Positions 11,354 to 21,388 of a stretch of DNA of 43,832 bases are shown here, in pieces. The stretch comes from Piscinibacter caeni. Its GTDB lineage: Bacteria; Pseudomonadota; Gammaproteobacteria; Burkholderiales; Burkholderiaceae_C. The notes beneath the pieces are model-generated. The model was given only the letters and a program-made list of their open reading frames with translations. It was not told where the DNA came from and made no database searches. Both the position numbers and the translations under genes were made by a program. The DNA lies in assembly GCA_003265685.1 (NCBI GenBank), contig QJOU01000082.1, positions 1 to 43,832 on the forward strand, written 5' to 3'. Within the stretch, counting starts at the first letter, position 1. The number at the start of each line of letters is the position of its first letter.

Positions 11354-12082
11354 ATGAAACGGCTTCTCCTTGCCCTGTCCGCGCTCGCATTCGGCATCTC
11401 CCCCGCGCTCGCCGACGATGGCCTGACCGCCAACGTGTCCCTGGTCACCAAGTACAAGTACCGCGGCCAGGACCAGAGCGACCCCTCCAAGCAGGCCGTG
11501 CCCGCCATCCAGGGCGGCTTCGACTACACGCTCGGCGGCTTCTACCTCGGCAACTGGAACTCCTCGATCGGCTTCGCCAACGGCACCGAGATGGACTTCT
11601 ACGGCGGCTACAAGGGCGAGATCGCCAAGGACCTGGGCTACGACGTCGGCCTGCTGCAGTACTACTACCCCGGCAGCGGCTCGTCGGCGGCCAACACCAC
11701 CGAGCTGTACGGCGGCATCAGCTGGAGCTTCCTGAGCTTCAAGTACTCGCACGTCGTCTCGAAGGACTACTTCGGCCTCGGCGACGCGACCGGCACCAAC
11801 GTCAAGGGCCGCAACACCGGCTACTTCGACGTCTCGGCCAACTACCCGATCGTCGATGGCCTGACGCTGAACGCGCATGTCGGCTTCACGCGCCTGAACG
11901 GCGACCTGAAGGACGCCAACCCGGACGTCTACGTCAACTACACCGACTACAAGATCGGCGCCACCTACGACCTCGGCAAGGGCCTCTCGGTGGCCGGCGC
12001 GGTGGTCGGCGCCACCAAGAAGGACGCCTGGGGCGACGCCAACAAGGCGCGCCTCGTCGTGTCGCTCAGCAAGGCGATGTGA
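11354..12082 (+). CDS. TorF-family putative porin, first gene of the glnK-amtB operon
   Basis: A 242-residue outer-membrane beta-barrel protein with a clear signal peptide (residues 1-21, cleavage after SPALA). The mature chain starts DDGLTANVSLVTKYKYRGQDQS, the hallmark of the TIGR02001/TorF-like family. Alternating aromatic and glycine residues and amphipathic strands continue to the end, but the last residues are SKAM rather than the usual terminal Phe. ATG 11354 was chosen because it gives the signal peptide. It is 35 bp upstream of glnK and shares its promoter. A role in passage of small nitrogen compounds across the outer membrane is inferred from this position only. Confidence 0.85.
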   Translation: MKRLLLALSALAFGISPALADDGLTANVSLVTKYKYRGQDQSDPSKQAVPAIQGGFDYTLGGFYLGNWNSSIGFANGTEMDFYGGYKGEIAKDLGYDVGLLQYYYPGSGSSAANTTELYGGISWSFLSFKYSHVVSKDYFGLGDATGTNVKGRNTGYFDVSANYPIVDGLTLNAHVGFTRLNGDLKDANPDVYVNYTDYKIGATYDLGKGLSVAGAVVGATKKDAWGDANKARLVVSLSKAM

Positions 12083-12108
12083 TCGCCACCACCCGCAACT
12101 TCCGTTAG

Positions 12109-12456
<348 letters not shown>

Positions 12457-12482
12457 GCGCAGAGGGACCCCAAGAGACAACC

Positions 12483-13976
12483 ATGAAGAAACTACTTGCA
12501 AGCCTCGCCCTGGGCCTCGCGGTCCTGGGCTTCTCCGGCAGCGCCCTGGCGCAGGCCGCGTCGGCGCCCGAGGCCGCGGCCTCCGCGGTGGCCGCCGCGC
12601 CGGCCGAAGCGGCCTCCGCCGCCGAGGCGGCGCCGGCCGCCGCCGCGCCGGTGGCCAACAAGGGCGACGTGGCCTGGATGGTGGTGGCCACGCTGCTCGT
12701 GATCATGATGACGGTGCCGGGCCTCGCGCTGTTCTACGGCGGCCTGGTGCGCAGCAAGAACATGCTGTCCGTGCTGATGCAGGTGATGGTCACGTTCTCG
12801 CTGATCGTCGTGCTGTGGTTCGTCTACGGCTACAGCCTGGCGTTCACCGAGGGGAATGCCTACATCGGCGGATTCGATCGTCTCTTCATGAAGGGGCTGT
12901 TCGATCCTGCCGCGGGCACCTTCGCGATGGGCGCCACGTTCAGCAAGGGCGTCTACATCCCCGAGCTGCTGTTCGCGGCCTTCCAGGCCACCTTCGCCGG
13001 CATCACCTGCTGCCTGATCGTCGGCGCCTTCGCCGAGCGCATCAAGTTCTCGGCGGTGCTGCTGTTCATGGTGCTGTGGTTCACCTTCAGCTATGCGCCG
13101 ATCGCGCACATGGTCTGGTTCTGGATGGGCCCGGATGCCTACAGCGCGGCTGGCGTCGTCGACGAGATGAACGGCAAGGCCGGCCTGATCTGGCAATGGG
13201 GTGCGCTCGACTTCGCCGGCGGCACCGTGGTGCACATCAACGCCGCCGTCGCGGGCCTGGTCGGCGCGTACATGATCGGCAAGCGGGTCGGCTACGGCAA
13301 GGAAGCGTTCACGCCGCACTCGCTGACGCTGACCATGGTCGGTGCCTCGCTGCTGTGGGTGGGCTGGTTCGGCTTCAACGCCGGCTCGGCGCTCGAAGCC
13401 AGCAACAGCGCCGTGCTCGCCTTCGCCAACACCTTCTCGGCCACCGCCGCGGCAGTGCTGGCCTGGTGCATCGGCGAGACGCTGATGAAGGGCAAGGCCT
13501 CCATGCTGGGTGCCGCCTCGGGTGCGGTGGCCGGCTTGGTGGCGATCACCCCGGCGGCCGGCAACGTCGGCCTGATGGGCGCGATCGTGGTCGGCTTCGC
13601 CGCCGGCTTCGCCTGCCTGTGGGGCGTCAACGGCCTGAAGAAGATGCTCGGCGCGGACGACTCGCTGGACGTGTTCGGCGTGCACGGCGTGGGCGGCATC
13701 GTCGGCGCGCTGCTGACCGGCGTGTTCAACACCCAGTCGCTCGGCGGCCCGGGCCTGGTGACCGACTGGGTCACCGCCACGGTCGGCTCCAACGCCATCG
13801 GCGCGCAGGTGTGGATCCAGCTCAAGGCCGTGCTGCTGACCATCGTCTGGTCGGGCGTGGTCTCGCTGGTGGCCTACAAGATCGTCGACCTGGTGATCGG
13901 CCTGCGGGTGCCGGAAGACGAGGAGCGCGAGGGCCTGGACATCACCTCGCACGGCGAGACGGCGTACCACAACTGA
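12483..13976 (+). CDS. amtB: Ammonium transporter AmtB with long Ala-rich leader
   Basis: A 497-residue Amt/Mep/Rh channel for ammonium uptake in the inner membrane. A signal peptide (residues 1-24) precedes an unusual Ala/Pro/Glu-rich periplasmic linker to about residue 58. The eleven-helix channel then starts at GDVAWMVVATLLVIMMTVPGLALFYGGLVR. The twin pore histidines lie in VHINAAVAGLVGAY and FGVHGVGGIVGALLTG. It forms the operon end with glnK, and the terminator at 14000 follows. The low-complexity leader makes it longer than the roughly 400-430 residues usual for bacterial Amt proteins. Confidence 0.95.
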   Translation: MKKLLASLALGLAVLGFSGSALAQAASAPEAAASAVAAAPAEAASAAEAAPAAAAPVANKGDVAWMVVATLLVIMMTVPGLALFYGGLVRSKNMLSVLMQVMVTFSLIVVLWFVYGYSLAFTEGNAYIGGFDRLFMKGLFDPAAGTFAMGATFSKGVYIPELLFAAFQATFAGITCCLIVGAFAERIKFSAVLLFMVLWFTFSYAPIAHMVWFWMGPDAYSAAGVVDEMNGKAGLIWQWGALDFAGGTVVHINAAVAGLVGAYMIGKRVGYGKEAFTPHSLTLTMVGASLLWVGWFGFNAGSALEASNSAVLAFANTFSATAAAVLAWCIGETLMKGKASMLGAASGAVAGLVAITPAAGNVGLMGAIVVGFAAGFACLWGVNGLKKMLGADDSLDVFGVHGVGGIVGALLTGVFNTQSLGGPGLVTDWVTATVGSNAIGAQVWIQLKAVLLTIVWSGVVSLVAYKIVDLVIGLRVPEDEEREGLDITSHGETAYHN

Positions 13977-13999
13977 TCCGCTGTTTCCCGCCATGCCCA

Positions 14000-14024
14000 G
14001 GGCCGCCGCGAGGCGGCCCTTTTT
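14000..14024 (+). terminator. Rho-independent terminator after amtB
   Basis: A perfect 8-bp GC stem, GGGCCGCC paired with GGCGGCCC around a GCGA tetraloop, is followed at once by five T residues. It lies 24 bp after the amtB stop and closes the nitrogen operon. Confidence 0.9.
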
Positions 14025-14092
14025 CATGGCCGCAGCGCGTCCGCGGGGCCGGCCCACCCGTAGGTCCGGCATACCGATTCGAGGAGCGCCCC

Positions 14093-14698
14093 ATGCGAAC
14101 CCTGCTGACCCTGGCCGTCGCGCTGATCGGCGCGGCCGCCGCCCCCGCCGCGCCGGCCCAGGCGCTCGCCTTCAGCGTCGACCCGGCGCATACCCGGGTG
14201 CACTGGGAGGTGAAGCACTTCGGCACCTCGACGCAGCGCGGCCGCTTCGGCGCGGTGGACGCCCACATCGTGCTGGACCGTGAACAGCGCCGCGGCGAAC
14301 TCTCGGTGACGATCGACACCCGCGTGGTCGACAGCGGCGTGCCGGCGCTCGACGGCATGCTGCGCGGCGCCTCCTTCCTGGCCGCCGAGCAGCATCCGCA
14401 GGCCTACTTCGTGGCCAGCAGCCTGGAGTTCGACGGCGACCGGATGGTCGGCGCGCGCGGCGAGTTCACGCTGCGCGGCATCTCGCGGCCGCTGCAGTTG
14501 CGCGCGCTGCACTTCGCCTGCCGGGACGACGCCGGCCGCGAGGTCTGCGGCGGCGACTTCGAGGCCGAGTTCCGCCGCAGCGACCACGGCATCACCTTCG
14601 GCCTGCCCTTCGTCGGCGATGCGGTGCGCCTGACGATCCAGGTCGAGGCGTCCCGGCCGGCGGGCTTGCAGGCAGCAGCGGGAGCCCCACATGCCTAG
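14093..14698 (+). CDS. YceI-family periplasmic protein
   Basis: A 201-residue secreted protein. Residues 1-26 form an Ala-rich signal peptide, and the rest is the YceI lipocalin-like barrel: FSVDPAHTRVHWEVKHFGTS at the start, the middle VDSGVPALDGMLRGASFLAAEQHPQAYF, and FRRSDHGITFGLPFVGDAVRLTIQVE at the end. Known YceI proteins bind polyisoprenoids such as ubiquinone-8 in the periplasm. The ligand here is not shown. ATG 14093 follows GAGGAGCG. It sits alone between the amtB terminator and gshA. Confidence 0.88.
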   Translation: MRTLLTLAVALIGAAAAPAAPAQALAFSVDPAHTRVHWEVKHFGTSTQRGRFGAVDAHIVLDREQRRGELSVTIDTRVVDSGVPALDGMLRGASFLAAEQHPQAYFVASSLEFDGDRMVGARGEFTLRGISRPLQLRALHFACRDDAGREVCGGDFEAEFRRSDHGITFGLPFVGDAVRLTIQVEASRPAGLQAAAGAPHA

Positions 14699-14734
14699 AA
14701 TTCCGGTTCCGACGCGCTCCTTCCGGGCCCCGCC

Positions 14735-16030
14735 ATGGTTCCTCACCTCATCACCGCCCTGACCGGCCCGATCAACGAACTCGAGCAGCGCATCCTCGAA
14801 TCGCTGCCTGCCATCGAGCGCTGGTTCCGCCTCGAGTGGATGGAGCACACGCCGCCGTTCTACACCTCGGTGGACGTGCGCAACGCCGGCTTCAAGCTGG
14901 CGCCGGTGGACACCAACCTGTTCCCGGGCGGCTTCAACAACCTCACCGAGGAGATGTTGCCGCTGGCCGTGCAGGCGGCGATGGCGGCGATCGAGAAGAT
15001 CTGCCCCGAGGCCAAGAACCTGCTGCTGATCCCGGAGAAGCACACCCGCAACACGTTCTACCTGACCAACGTGCAGCGGCTGATGCAGATCTTCACCCAG
15101 GCCGGGCTGAACGTGCGCCTGGGCACGCTGGACGACACCATCAAGGAGCCCACCGAGATCGCGCTGCCCGACGGCTCGGCGCTCAAGGTCGAGCCGCTGG
15201 TGCGCACCCGCGGGCGCCTCGGGCTGAAGGATTTCGACCCCTGCACCATCCTGCTCAACAACGACCTGTCGGCCGGCATCCCCAAGGTGCTGGAGGGGCT
15301 GCACGAGCAGTACCTGCTGCCGCCGCTGCACGCCGGCTGGGCGATCCGGCGCAAGACCAACCATTTCCAGGCCTACGAGGAAGTGGCCAAGAAGTTCGCC
15401 AAGCTGCTGGGCATGGACCCGTGGCTGATCAACCCGATGTTCGCGCGCTGCGGCGAAGTCAACTTCAGCGACGGCACCGGCGCCGAATGCCTGATGAGCA
15501 ACGCCGAGGCGCTGCTGGCCAAGATCCGCCGCAAGTACAAGGAATACGGCATCGGCGAGAAGCCGTTCATCATCGTCAAGGCCGACGCGGGCACCTACGG
15601 CATGGGCATCATGACGGTGCGCGACCCGAAGGACCTGGCCGAGCTGAACCGCAAGACGCGCAACAAGATGAGCGTCATCAAGGACGGCCAGGAGGTCAGC
15701 GAGGTCATCCTGCAGGAAGGCGTGCCGACCTACGAGCGTGTCAACGACGCGGTGGCCGAGCCGGTGGTCTACATGATCGACCGCTACGTGGTGGGCGGCT
15801 TCTACCGCGTCAACGCCGAGCGCGGCATCGACGAGAACCTCAACTCGCCGGGGGCGAGCTTCGTGCCGCTGGCCTTCGCCGAATCCGGCCACCTGCCGCG
15901 CCCGGGCGTCAAGCCCGGCGCGAGCGCGCCGAACCGCTTCTACATGTACGGCGTGATCGCGCGCCTGGCGATGGTGGCGGCGAGCTACGAGCTGGAAGCG
16001 ACCGACCCGGACGCCGAGATCTACGAGTAG
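14735..16030 (+). CDS. gshA: Glutamate-cysteine ligase, T. ferrooxidans-type GshA
   Basis: A 431-residue protein of the betaproteobacterial GshA family (TIGR02049 type), distinct in sequence from the E. coli enzyme. Recognisable stretches are FYTSVDVRNAGFKLAPVDTN, FPGGFNNL, KTNHFQAYEEVAKKF and KADAGTYGMGIMTVRDP. It ligates glutamate and cysteine with ATP, the first step of glutathione synthesis. TAGAAT at 14696-14701 resembles a -10 element. The next enzyme, gshB, is unusually distant, starting at 30203. The call on the family is firm. The start at 14735 gives the usual N-terminus MVPHLITALTGPI. Confidence 0.92.
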   Translation: MVPHLITALTGPINELEQRILESLPAIERWFRLEWMEHTPPFYTSVDVRNAGFKLAPVDTNLFPGGFNNLTEEMLPLAVQAAMAAIEKICPEAKNLLLIPEKHTRNTFYLTNVQRLMQIFTQAGLNVRLGTLDDTIKEPTEIALPDGSALKVEPLVRTRGRLGLKDFDPCTILLNNDLSAGIPKVLEGLHEQYLLPPLHAGWAIRRKTNHFQAYEEVAKKFAKLLGMDPWLINPMFARCGEVNFSDGTGAECLMSNAEALLAKIRRKYKEYGIGEKPFIIVKADAGTYGMGIMTVRDPKDLAELNRKTRNKMSVIKDGQEVSEVILQEGVPTYERVNDAVAEPVVYMIDRYVVGGFYRVNAERGIDENLNSPGASFVPLAFAESGHLPRPGVKPGASAPNRFYMYGVIARLAMVAASYELEATDPDAEIYE

Positions 16031-16107
16031 CCCGGCGGCACCTGACGTAGGATAGGCGCTCCGAAGAAATCGCCGGACCGGCTCGCAGGGGCCGCGACCG
16101 GTCGTTC

Positions 16108-17982
16108 GTGAGTTCGTCCAGCCCCAAGTCCAGCCTCGCGGCCCTCACGCTCGCGGCCATCGGTGTCGTCTACGGCGACATCGGCACCAGCCCGCTGTAC
16201 GCGTTCAAGGAGGTGTTCGCGCACGGTCATGTGCCGATGAGCACGGAGAACATCTTCGGCGTGCTGTCGCTGATGTTCTGGACGCTGACGGTGATCGTCT
16301 CGCTGAAGTACGTGGCGCTGATCCTGCGCGCCGACAACAACGGCGAGGGCGGCCTGATCGCGATGCTCGCGCTGGCCTCGCAGGCGGTGCGCGACAAACC
16401 GGTGCTGCACGGCCGGCTGATGCTGCTGGGCATCTTCGGCACCGCGATCTTCTTCGGCGACGGCGTCATCACGCCGGCGATCTCGGTGCTCTCCGCGGTC
16501 GAGGGGCTGGAGGTCGCCGCGCCCGGCCTGCATGCCTACATCCTGCCGGTCACGCTGGCGGTGCTGACGGCGCTGTTCCTCGTGCAGCGCCACGGCACCG
16601 CGAGCGTGGGGCGCTTCTTCGGGCCGATCACGGTGCTGTGGTTCGCGGTGCTGGCGGTGCTCGGCGCACCGCACATCGCGCGCAACCCGGCCATCCTCGC
16701 CGCGCTGAGTCCGCACTATGCGCTCGAGTTCCTGACCGCGCACCCGCACACCGCCTTCGTCGCGCTCGGCTCGGTGGTGCTGTGCGTCACCGGCGCCGAG
16801 GCGCTGTATGCCGACATGGGCCACTTCGGCAAGAAGCCGATCCGCCTGGCCTGGTTCAGCCTGGTGATGCCGGCGCTCGTGATCAACTACTTCGGCCAGG
16901 GCGCGATGCTGCTGGCGCACCCGGAGAACGCGAAGAACCCGTTCTACGAGATGGCGCCGACCTGGGCGCTGTACCCGCTGATCGCGCTGGCCACCGCGGC
17001 CACCGTGATCGCCTCGCAGGCGCTCATCACCGCGGCGTTCTCGGTCACCAAGCAGGCCACGCAGCTCGGCTACCTGCCGCGCATGCGCGTGCTGCACACC
17101 TCGGTGAAGGACACCGGCCAGATCTACCTGCCTGCCGTCAACTGGGGCCTGTACGTCTGCATCGTGCTGGCGGTGGTGCTGTTCAAGTCGTCCAGCAACC
17201 TGGCGGCGGCCTACGGCATCGCGGTGACGATCGACATGCTGATCACGACGACGATGACCTTCTTCGTGATCCGCTACGGCTGGAAGTACCCGTGGTGGCT
17301 GTGCGCCGGCGCGACCGGCTTCTTCTTCCTGGTCGACTTCACCTACTTCGCCGCCAACGTGGTGAAGGTGATCGACGGCGGCTGGTTCCCGGTGGTCATC
17401 GGCGCGGCGATGTTCGTGCTGCTGATGACCTGGAAGCAGGGCCGCAAGCTGATGAACGAGCGGCTGCGCGAGGACGCGATCGACCTGAAGAGCTTCCTCG
17501 AGGCGGTGTTCGTCAGCCCGCCGGCGCGCGTGGCTGGCACCGCGGTGTTCCTGGTGGCCGACCAGGGCATGACACCCAACGCGCTGCTGCACAACCTGAA
17601 GCACAACAAGGTGCTGCACGAGACCAACCTGTTCGTCACCGTGCGTCACCACGAGGTGCCGTGGATCGGCTTCGACAAGCGCTGCGAGATCGAGCCGCTG
17701 GGCCGCGACTGCTGGCAGGTGACGCTGCACTTCGGCTTCAAGAACGACCCCGACGTGCCCGAGGCGCTCGAGCTGCTCAAGGGCCGCGGCGTGCAGCTCG
17801 AGGACATGGAGACGAGCTACTTCCTCTCGCGCGACATCGTCATCCCGAGCATGGGCGACGGCATGGCCGGCTGGCGCGAGAAGCTGTTCGTCAGCATGCA
17901 CCGCAACGCCGCGGCGGCCGCGGATTTCCTGAACCTGCCGGCGAACCGTGTGGTCGAGCTGGGCGCCAAGCTGCAGATCTGA
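16108..17982 (+). CDS. kup: Kup-family potassium uptake protein
   Basis: A 624-residue K+/H+ symporter. The Kup signature [19 protein letters not shown] is at about residues 13-31. Roughly twelve membrane helices run to about residue 450, and a cytoplasmic C-terminal domain of some 170 residues follows, as in E. coli Kup. The start is a GTG at 16108 without a strong ribosome-binding site. It fits because the predicted N-terminus ([19 protein letters not shown]) is short, as in homologues. The stop (TGA) is followed immediately by the ATG of the next gene. Confidence 0.95.
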   Translation: MSSSSPKSSLAALTLAAIGVVYGDIGTSPLYAFKEVFAHGHVPMSTENIFGVLSLMFWTLTVIVSLKYVALILRADNNGEGGLIAMLALASQAVRDKPVLHGRLMLLGIFGTAIFFGDGVITPAISVLSAVEGLEVAAPGLHAYILPVTLAVLTALFLVQRHGTASVGRFFGPITVLWFAVLAVLGAPHIARNPAILAALSPHYALEFLTAHPHTAFVALGSVVLCVTGAEALYADMGHFGKKPIRLAWFSLVMPALVINYFGQGAMLLAHPENAKNPFYEMAPTWALYPLIALATAATVIASQALITAAFSVTKQATQLGYLPRMRVLHTSVKDTGQIYLPAVNWGLYVCIVLAVVLFKSSSNLAAAYGIAVTIDMLITTTMTFFVIRYGWKYPWWLCAGATGFFFLVDFTYFAANVVKVIDGGWFPVVIGAAMFVLLMTWKQGRKLMNERLREDAIDLKSFLEAVFVSPPARVAGTAVFLVADQGMTPNALLHNLKHNKVLHETNLFVTVRHHEVPWIGFDKRCEIEPLGRDCWQVTLHFGFKNDPDVPEALELLKGRGVQLEDMETSYFLSRDIVIPSMGDGMAGWREKLFVSMHRNAAAAADFLNLPANRVVELGAKLQI

Positions 17983-19155
17983 ATGTCGTTCCTGCGTGAC
18001 CTGTCGCTGAGCGCGGCGACGGCGGGTTTCGTCGCCGTGCTCGTGGGCTTCACGAGTTCCGTGGCGATCGTGTTCTCGGCCGCCACCGCGCTCGGCGCCA
18101 CGCCGGCGCAGACCGCGTCGTGGATGTGGGCGCTCGGCCTGGGCATGGGGCTGTGCTCGGCGCTGCCCTCGCTGTGGCTGAAGAAGCCGGTGATGGTGGC
18201 CTGGAGCACGCCCGGCGCCGCGGTGCTGGCCACCGCCGCGGCCGGCGGCGGCTTCACGATGGCGCAGGCGGTCGGCGCCTTCGTGGTGTGCGCGCTGCTG
18301 ATCACCCTGGCCGGCGCCACCGGCTGGTTCGAGCGCGTGATGGACCGCATCCCGATGCCGATCGCCAGCGCGCTGCTGGCCGGCGTGCTGGCGCGATTCG
18401 GGCTGGACGCCTTCGTCGCGCTGAAGACGGACTTCGGCCTGGTGCTGACCATGCTGCTGGTCTACCTGGTCGGCCGGCGCGCCTGGCCGCGCTACGCGGT
18501 GCCGGTGGTGCTGGCCGCCGGTACCTTGTTCGCCGCGCTGCAGGGCCGCCTGCAGCTGCAGGGCGTGAGCCTGGCGCTGACCATGCCGGAATGGGTCACG
18601 CCCGAGTTCACCGCGGGCGCGGCGGTGAGCCTGGCGCTGCCCTTGTTCGTCGTCACGATGGCCTCGCAGAACCTGCCGGGCGTGGCCGCGATCCGCGCGG
18701 CCGGCTACACCATGCCGATCTCGAAGATCATCACGCTCACCGGAGCGGCCACGCTGCTGCTGGCGCCCTTCGGCGCCTTCGCGCTGAACCTGTCGGCCAT
18801 CACCGCGTCGATCTGCATGGGCCGGGAGGCCCACGAAGACCCGGCGCGGCGCTACACCGCGGCCGTGGCCTGCGGCGCGATCTACGTCGTGATCGGCCTG
18901 TTCGGCGCCGCAGTGGCCGGCGTGCTGACCGCCTTCCCGCGCGCGCTGGTGGTGGCCATCGCCGGCCTGGCGCTGCTCGGCAGCATCGGCGGCGGCCTGG
19001 CCGCGGCGCTGAAGGACGAGCACCACCGCGAAGCCGCGCTGATCACCTTCCTGGTCACGCTCTCGGGCCTGAGCCTGGCGGGCATCGGCTCGGCCTTCTG
19101 GGGCGTGGTGGCGGGCGCGTTGGCCCTGATCGTGCAGGGCGTGCGGCGCACGTAG
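17983..19155 (+). CDS. BenE-family (benzoate/H+ symporter-like) transporter
   Basis: A 390-residue inner-membrane protein with about twelve hydrophobic segments. It opens with FLRDLSLSAATAGFVAVLVGFTSSVAIVF and contains WSTPGAAVLAT and MASQNLPGVAAIRAAGY, all typical of the BenE family. Length is normal. BenE proteins are associated with benzoate uptake, but substrate specificity cannot be read here. It begins directly after kup (TGAATG), so it is probably translated with it. Given the protocatechuate operon 7 kb upstream, aromatic-acid import is possible, but they share no operon. Confidence 0.85.
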   Translation: MSFLRDLSLSAATAGFVAVLVGFTSSVAIVFSAATALGATPAQTASWMWALGLGMGLCSALPSLWLKKPVMVAWSTPGAAVLATAAAGGGFTMAQAVGAFVVCALLITLAGATGWFERVMDRIPMPIASALLAGVLARFGLDAFVALKTDFGLVLTMLLVYLVGRRAWPRYAVPVVLAAGTLFAALQGRLQLQGVSLALTMPEWVTPEFTAGAAVSLALPLFVVTMASQNLPGVAAIRAAGYTMPISKIITLTGAATLLLAPFGAFALNLSAITASICMGREAHEDPARRYTAAVACGAIYVVIGLFGAAVAGVLTAFPRALVVAIAGLALLGSIGGGLAAALKDEHHREAALITFLVTLSGLSLAGIGSAFWGVVAGALALIVQGVRRT

Positions 19156-19164
19156 ACTGGCCCG

Positions 19165-20166
19165 GTGAGCGAGCACCACCCCGACGACCCGACCCGCGTC
19201 ATCGCCTGGGACAGCGGGCGCGCCGAACTGCAGCGGCTCGGCGCGATGCTCGGCCCGGTCTGGTTCAGCGCCGACGGCCACCCGGATTTCGCGCCGCTGC
19301 AGGTCGCCCCCTGGTTTGCCGAGCCCGGCGCCGCGGCGCTGCCGGGCATCCTGCGCCGCCTGCGCGGCGACTGGCCCTGCGTGCCTTTCGGCCGCACCGA
19401 CCGGCCCGAGGGCCTGCCGGCCGGCTGGGCGCTGCGCGAGCCGGGCGACGCCTGCGGCCATGGCTACGCCGCCAACCACGAGTGGGACTGGCTCGAGACG
19501 GACGACCCGCAGGTGCTGGCGCTGGCGATCGAGCCGCCCGGGCCGGTGAAACGCATGACACGCGTGGTCGAGGTCGAGGCCCATGCACGCGCGCTGCTGA
19601 TGACGCTGGTGATCGAGATGCGCGCGCCTGCCACGCTGCCGATCGCGCTGCACCCGACGCTGCGCCTGGACCTCGGCTCGGTGCGCCTCGCCCTGCCGGC
19701 GCACGAGGGCGGCGTGGTCTACCCGGTGCCGGCCGAGCCGGGCGTCTCGCTTCTGGCGCCCGACGCGCGCTTCGAGCGGCTCGACCAGGTGCCGCTGGCC
19801 GCGGGCGGCACGCTGGACCTGACGCGCTACCCGCTGGCGGCCGACAGCGAGGAGCTGCTGCAGCTGCGCGAGCTCGACGGCCCCGTCGCGCTGCACTACG
19901 TCGACGCCGGCTGGACCCTGCAGCTCGACTGGGACCACCGCGCACTGCCCGACCTGATGCTGTGGGTCAGCCACCGCGGCCGTGCCTACCCGCCGTGGAA
20001 CGGCCGGCATCTCGCGCTCGGCGTCGAGCCGGTGCGCGGCCCGTTCGACCTCGGCCGCGTGGCGGCGCCGCCGGCCGAGCATCCGCTGGCCGATCGCCGC
20101 GGCCTGTGGCTCACGCCGGAGGAGCCGTTCATCCTGCGGCACCGCATCAGCGCGAATCCCGCATGA
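19165..20166 (+). CDS. Aldose 1-epimerase-like (galactose mutarotase fold) protein
   Basis: A 333-residue protein starting at a GTG, 9 bp after the BenE-like gene. The chain is mainly beta, with a central HPTLRLDLGSVRLALP, a later YPLAADSEELLQLRELDGPVALHY, and LMLWVSHRGRAYPPWNGRHLALGVEPVRGPF. The last resembles the C-terminal part of mutarotase-fold enzymes where the catalytic Glu lies (GVEPV). It probably binds a sugar, which would suit the sugar module downstream. It is separated from that module by a structured repeat. Assignment to the superfamily is fair, but the precise activity is uncertain. Confidence 0.62.
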   Translation: MSEHHPDDPTRVIAWDSGRAELQRLGAMLGPVWFSADGHPDFAPLQVAPWFAEPGAAALPGILRRLRGDWPCVPFGRTDRPEGLPAGWALREPGDACGHGYAANHEWDWLETDDPQVLALAIEPPGPVKRMTRVVEVEAHARALLMTLVIEMRAPATLPIALHPTLRLDLGSVRLALPAHEGGVVYPVPAEPGVSLLAPDARFERLDQVPLAAGGTLDLTRYPLAADSEELLQLRELDGPVALHYVDAGWTLQLDWDHRALPDLMLWVSHRGRAYPPWNGRHLALGVEPVRGPFDLGRVAAPPAEHPLADRRGLWLTPEEPFILRHRISANPA

Positions 20167-20190
20167 CCACTCTCTCGTCGACCGCGGCGG

Positions 20191-20275
20191 CGCGGGCCGA
20201 ACGCCGTGCCGCTCCCAAGCCGGCCCGCATCCCCTCGGGGGATCGGCCCGCGTACTCGCGGGCCGAGGGGTCGTC
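20191..20275 (+). repeat. Structured intergenic repeat, left copy
   Basis: An 85-bp element that recurs inverted at 30058-30145. It holds a 32-bp stretch identical between copies (20216-20247), a small hairpin ATCCCC-TCG-GGGGAT, and a second hairpin at 20245-20264 with arms GGCCCGCG and CGCGGGCC around TACT. Its end, GAGGGG, is placed as Shine-Dalgarno for the LacI gene at 20276. In the other copy the second stem has different but still complementary bases. Confidence 0.8.
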
Positions 20276-21253
20276 ATGAGCGTGACCATCCGCGACATCG
20301 CCGAGGCCGCCGGCGTCTCGATCGGCACCGTCTCGCGCGCGCTGAAGAACCAGCGTGGCCTGTCGGACGAGACGCGCCGGCTGGTGCGGCGCGTCGCGCG
20401 CGAGCTCGGCTACGACGCGGCGCGGCTGCGCAGCACGCGTGCGCAGCGGCTCGTCTTCCTGCTGCACCGCCAGCACAGCAGCTTCGCCACCAATCCGTTC
20501 TTCTCGTACGTGCTGCACGGTGTCGAGGAGGCCTGCCGCGACTACGGCATCGCGCCCACGCTGCTGGCCACCGGGCCGGCCGACCCGGTGCGCGACCAGC
20601 TGCGCCTGCACGAGCCCGACGCGGTGCTCGCGGCCGGCTACTTCGAGGCCGAGGTGCTGAACCTGGTGGCCGGGCTCGAGCTGCCGATGGCGCTGGTCGA
20701 TTTCTGGATGCCCGGCCAGCCCTCGGTGAACCCCGACAACGTCGAGGGCGGCTTCCTCGCCACGCGGCACCTGCTCGAGACCGGCCGCAGGCGCATCGCC
20801 TACATCGCCGGCTCGCTGGCGCACTACAGCCTGCGCGAGCGGGCGCACGGCTACCGGCGCGCGCTGTTCGAGGCCGGCATGCTGGCGGACCCGGACCTGG
20901 AGATCGTCGCGCCGCCCGGCGTCGAGCCGGCCGACGGCGCCGCGCACGCGATGCGCCAGCTGCTCAAGCTGCGCCAGCGCCCCGACGCGGTGTTCGCCTG
21001 CAACGACATGGTGGCGCTGGCCGCGCTGCAGGTCTGCCAGGAGGCCGGCCTGCGCGTGCCGCAGGACATCGCCATCGTCGGCTTCGACGACATCCCCGCC
21101 GCCGCCGGCGCGCAGCCGGCGCTCTCGACCCTGCGTGTCGACAAGGAGGCGCTGGGCCGCGCCGGGGTCGACCTGATCATGCGCGGCCACGAGATGCCGC
21201 AGCAGATGGTGCTGCCGGTGGAACTGGTGGTGCGGGGGTCGAGCGGCTCCTGA
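20276..21253 (+). CDS. LacI-family transcriptional repressor of the sugar module
   Basis: A 325-residue LacI/GalR regulator. The helix-turn-helix is at residues 3-25 (VTIRDIAEAAGVSIGTVSRAL) with the hinge helix after it. The rest is the sugar-binding periplasmic-fold domain, including YIAGSLAHYSLRERAHGYRRAL and DAVFACNDMVALAALQVCQE. ATG 20276 follows the GAGGGG at the end of the structured repeat. It lies 135 bp upstream of the binding-protein gene on the same strand, so it is presumably the local repressor and responds to the imported sugar. The operator was not found with confidence. Confidence 0.93.
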   Translation: MSVTIRDIAEAAGVSIGTVSRALKNQRGLSDETRRLVRRVARELGYDAARLRSTRAQRLVFLLHRQHSSFATNPFFSYVLHGVEEACRDYGIAPTLLATGPADPVRDQLRLHEPDAVLAAGYFEAEVLNLVAGLELPMALVDFWMPGQPSVNPDNVEGGFLATRHLLETGRRRIAYIAGSLAHYSLRERAHGYRRALFEAGMLADPDLEIVAPPGVEPADGAAHAMRQLLKLRQRPDAVFACNDMVALAALQVCQEAGLRVPQDIAIVGFDDIPAAAGAQPALSTLRVDKEALGRAGVDLIMRGHEMPQQMVLPVELVVRGSSGS

Positions 21254-21388
21254 TCCGCCCGGCTTGTTTCGTTCCGAGCGTTGACTCCCGCCCGGGAAAC
21301 TCCGCTGAACATCGGTCAAGCCCGGCGCGACACTGCGCTCCCGCAGGCCGGCGGACCGGCCTGCCCCTCGACACCACAGGAGACAGGC

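Noticed and set aside
12540-12660. Ala/Glu-rich repetitive stretch in amtB as a tandem repeat or frameshift
   Set aside because: It has no fixed repeat unit and stays in frame between signal peptide and first channel helix; such linkers occur in GC-rich genomes.
16021-20328. Very long open frame on the minus strand (over 1,400 codons)
   Set aside because: It is antisense to kup, the benE-like gene and the epimerase-like gene, is full of Arg/His/Gln/Gly runs and lacks domains. High GC removes stop codons from antisense frames.
21281-21309. TTGACT at 21281 as -35 of the sugar operon promoter
   Set aside because: No acceptable -10 hexamer is found 16-18 bp downstream (GCTGAA is the best), so it was not listed as a promoter.
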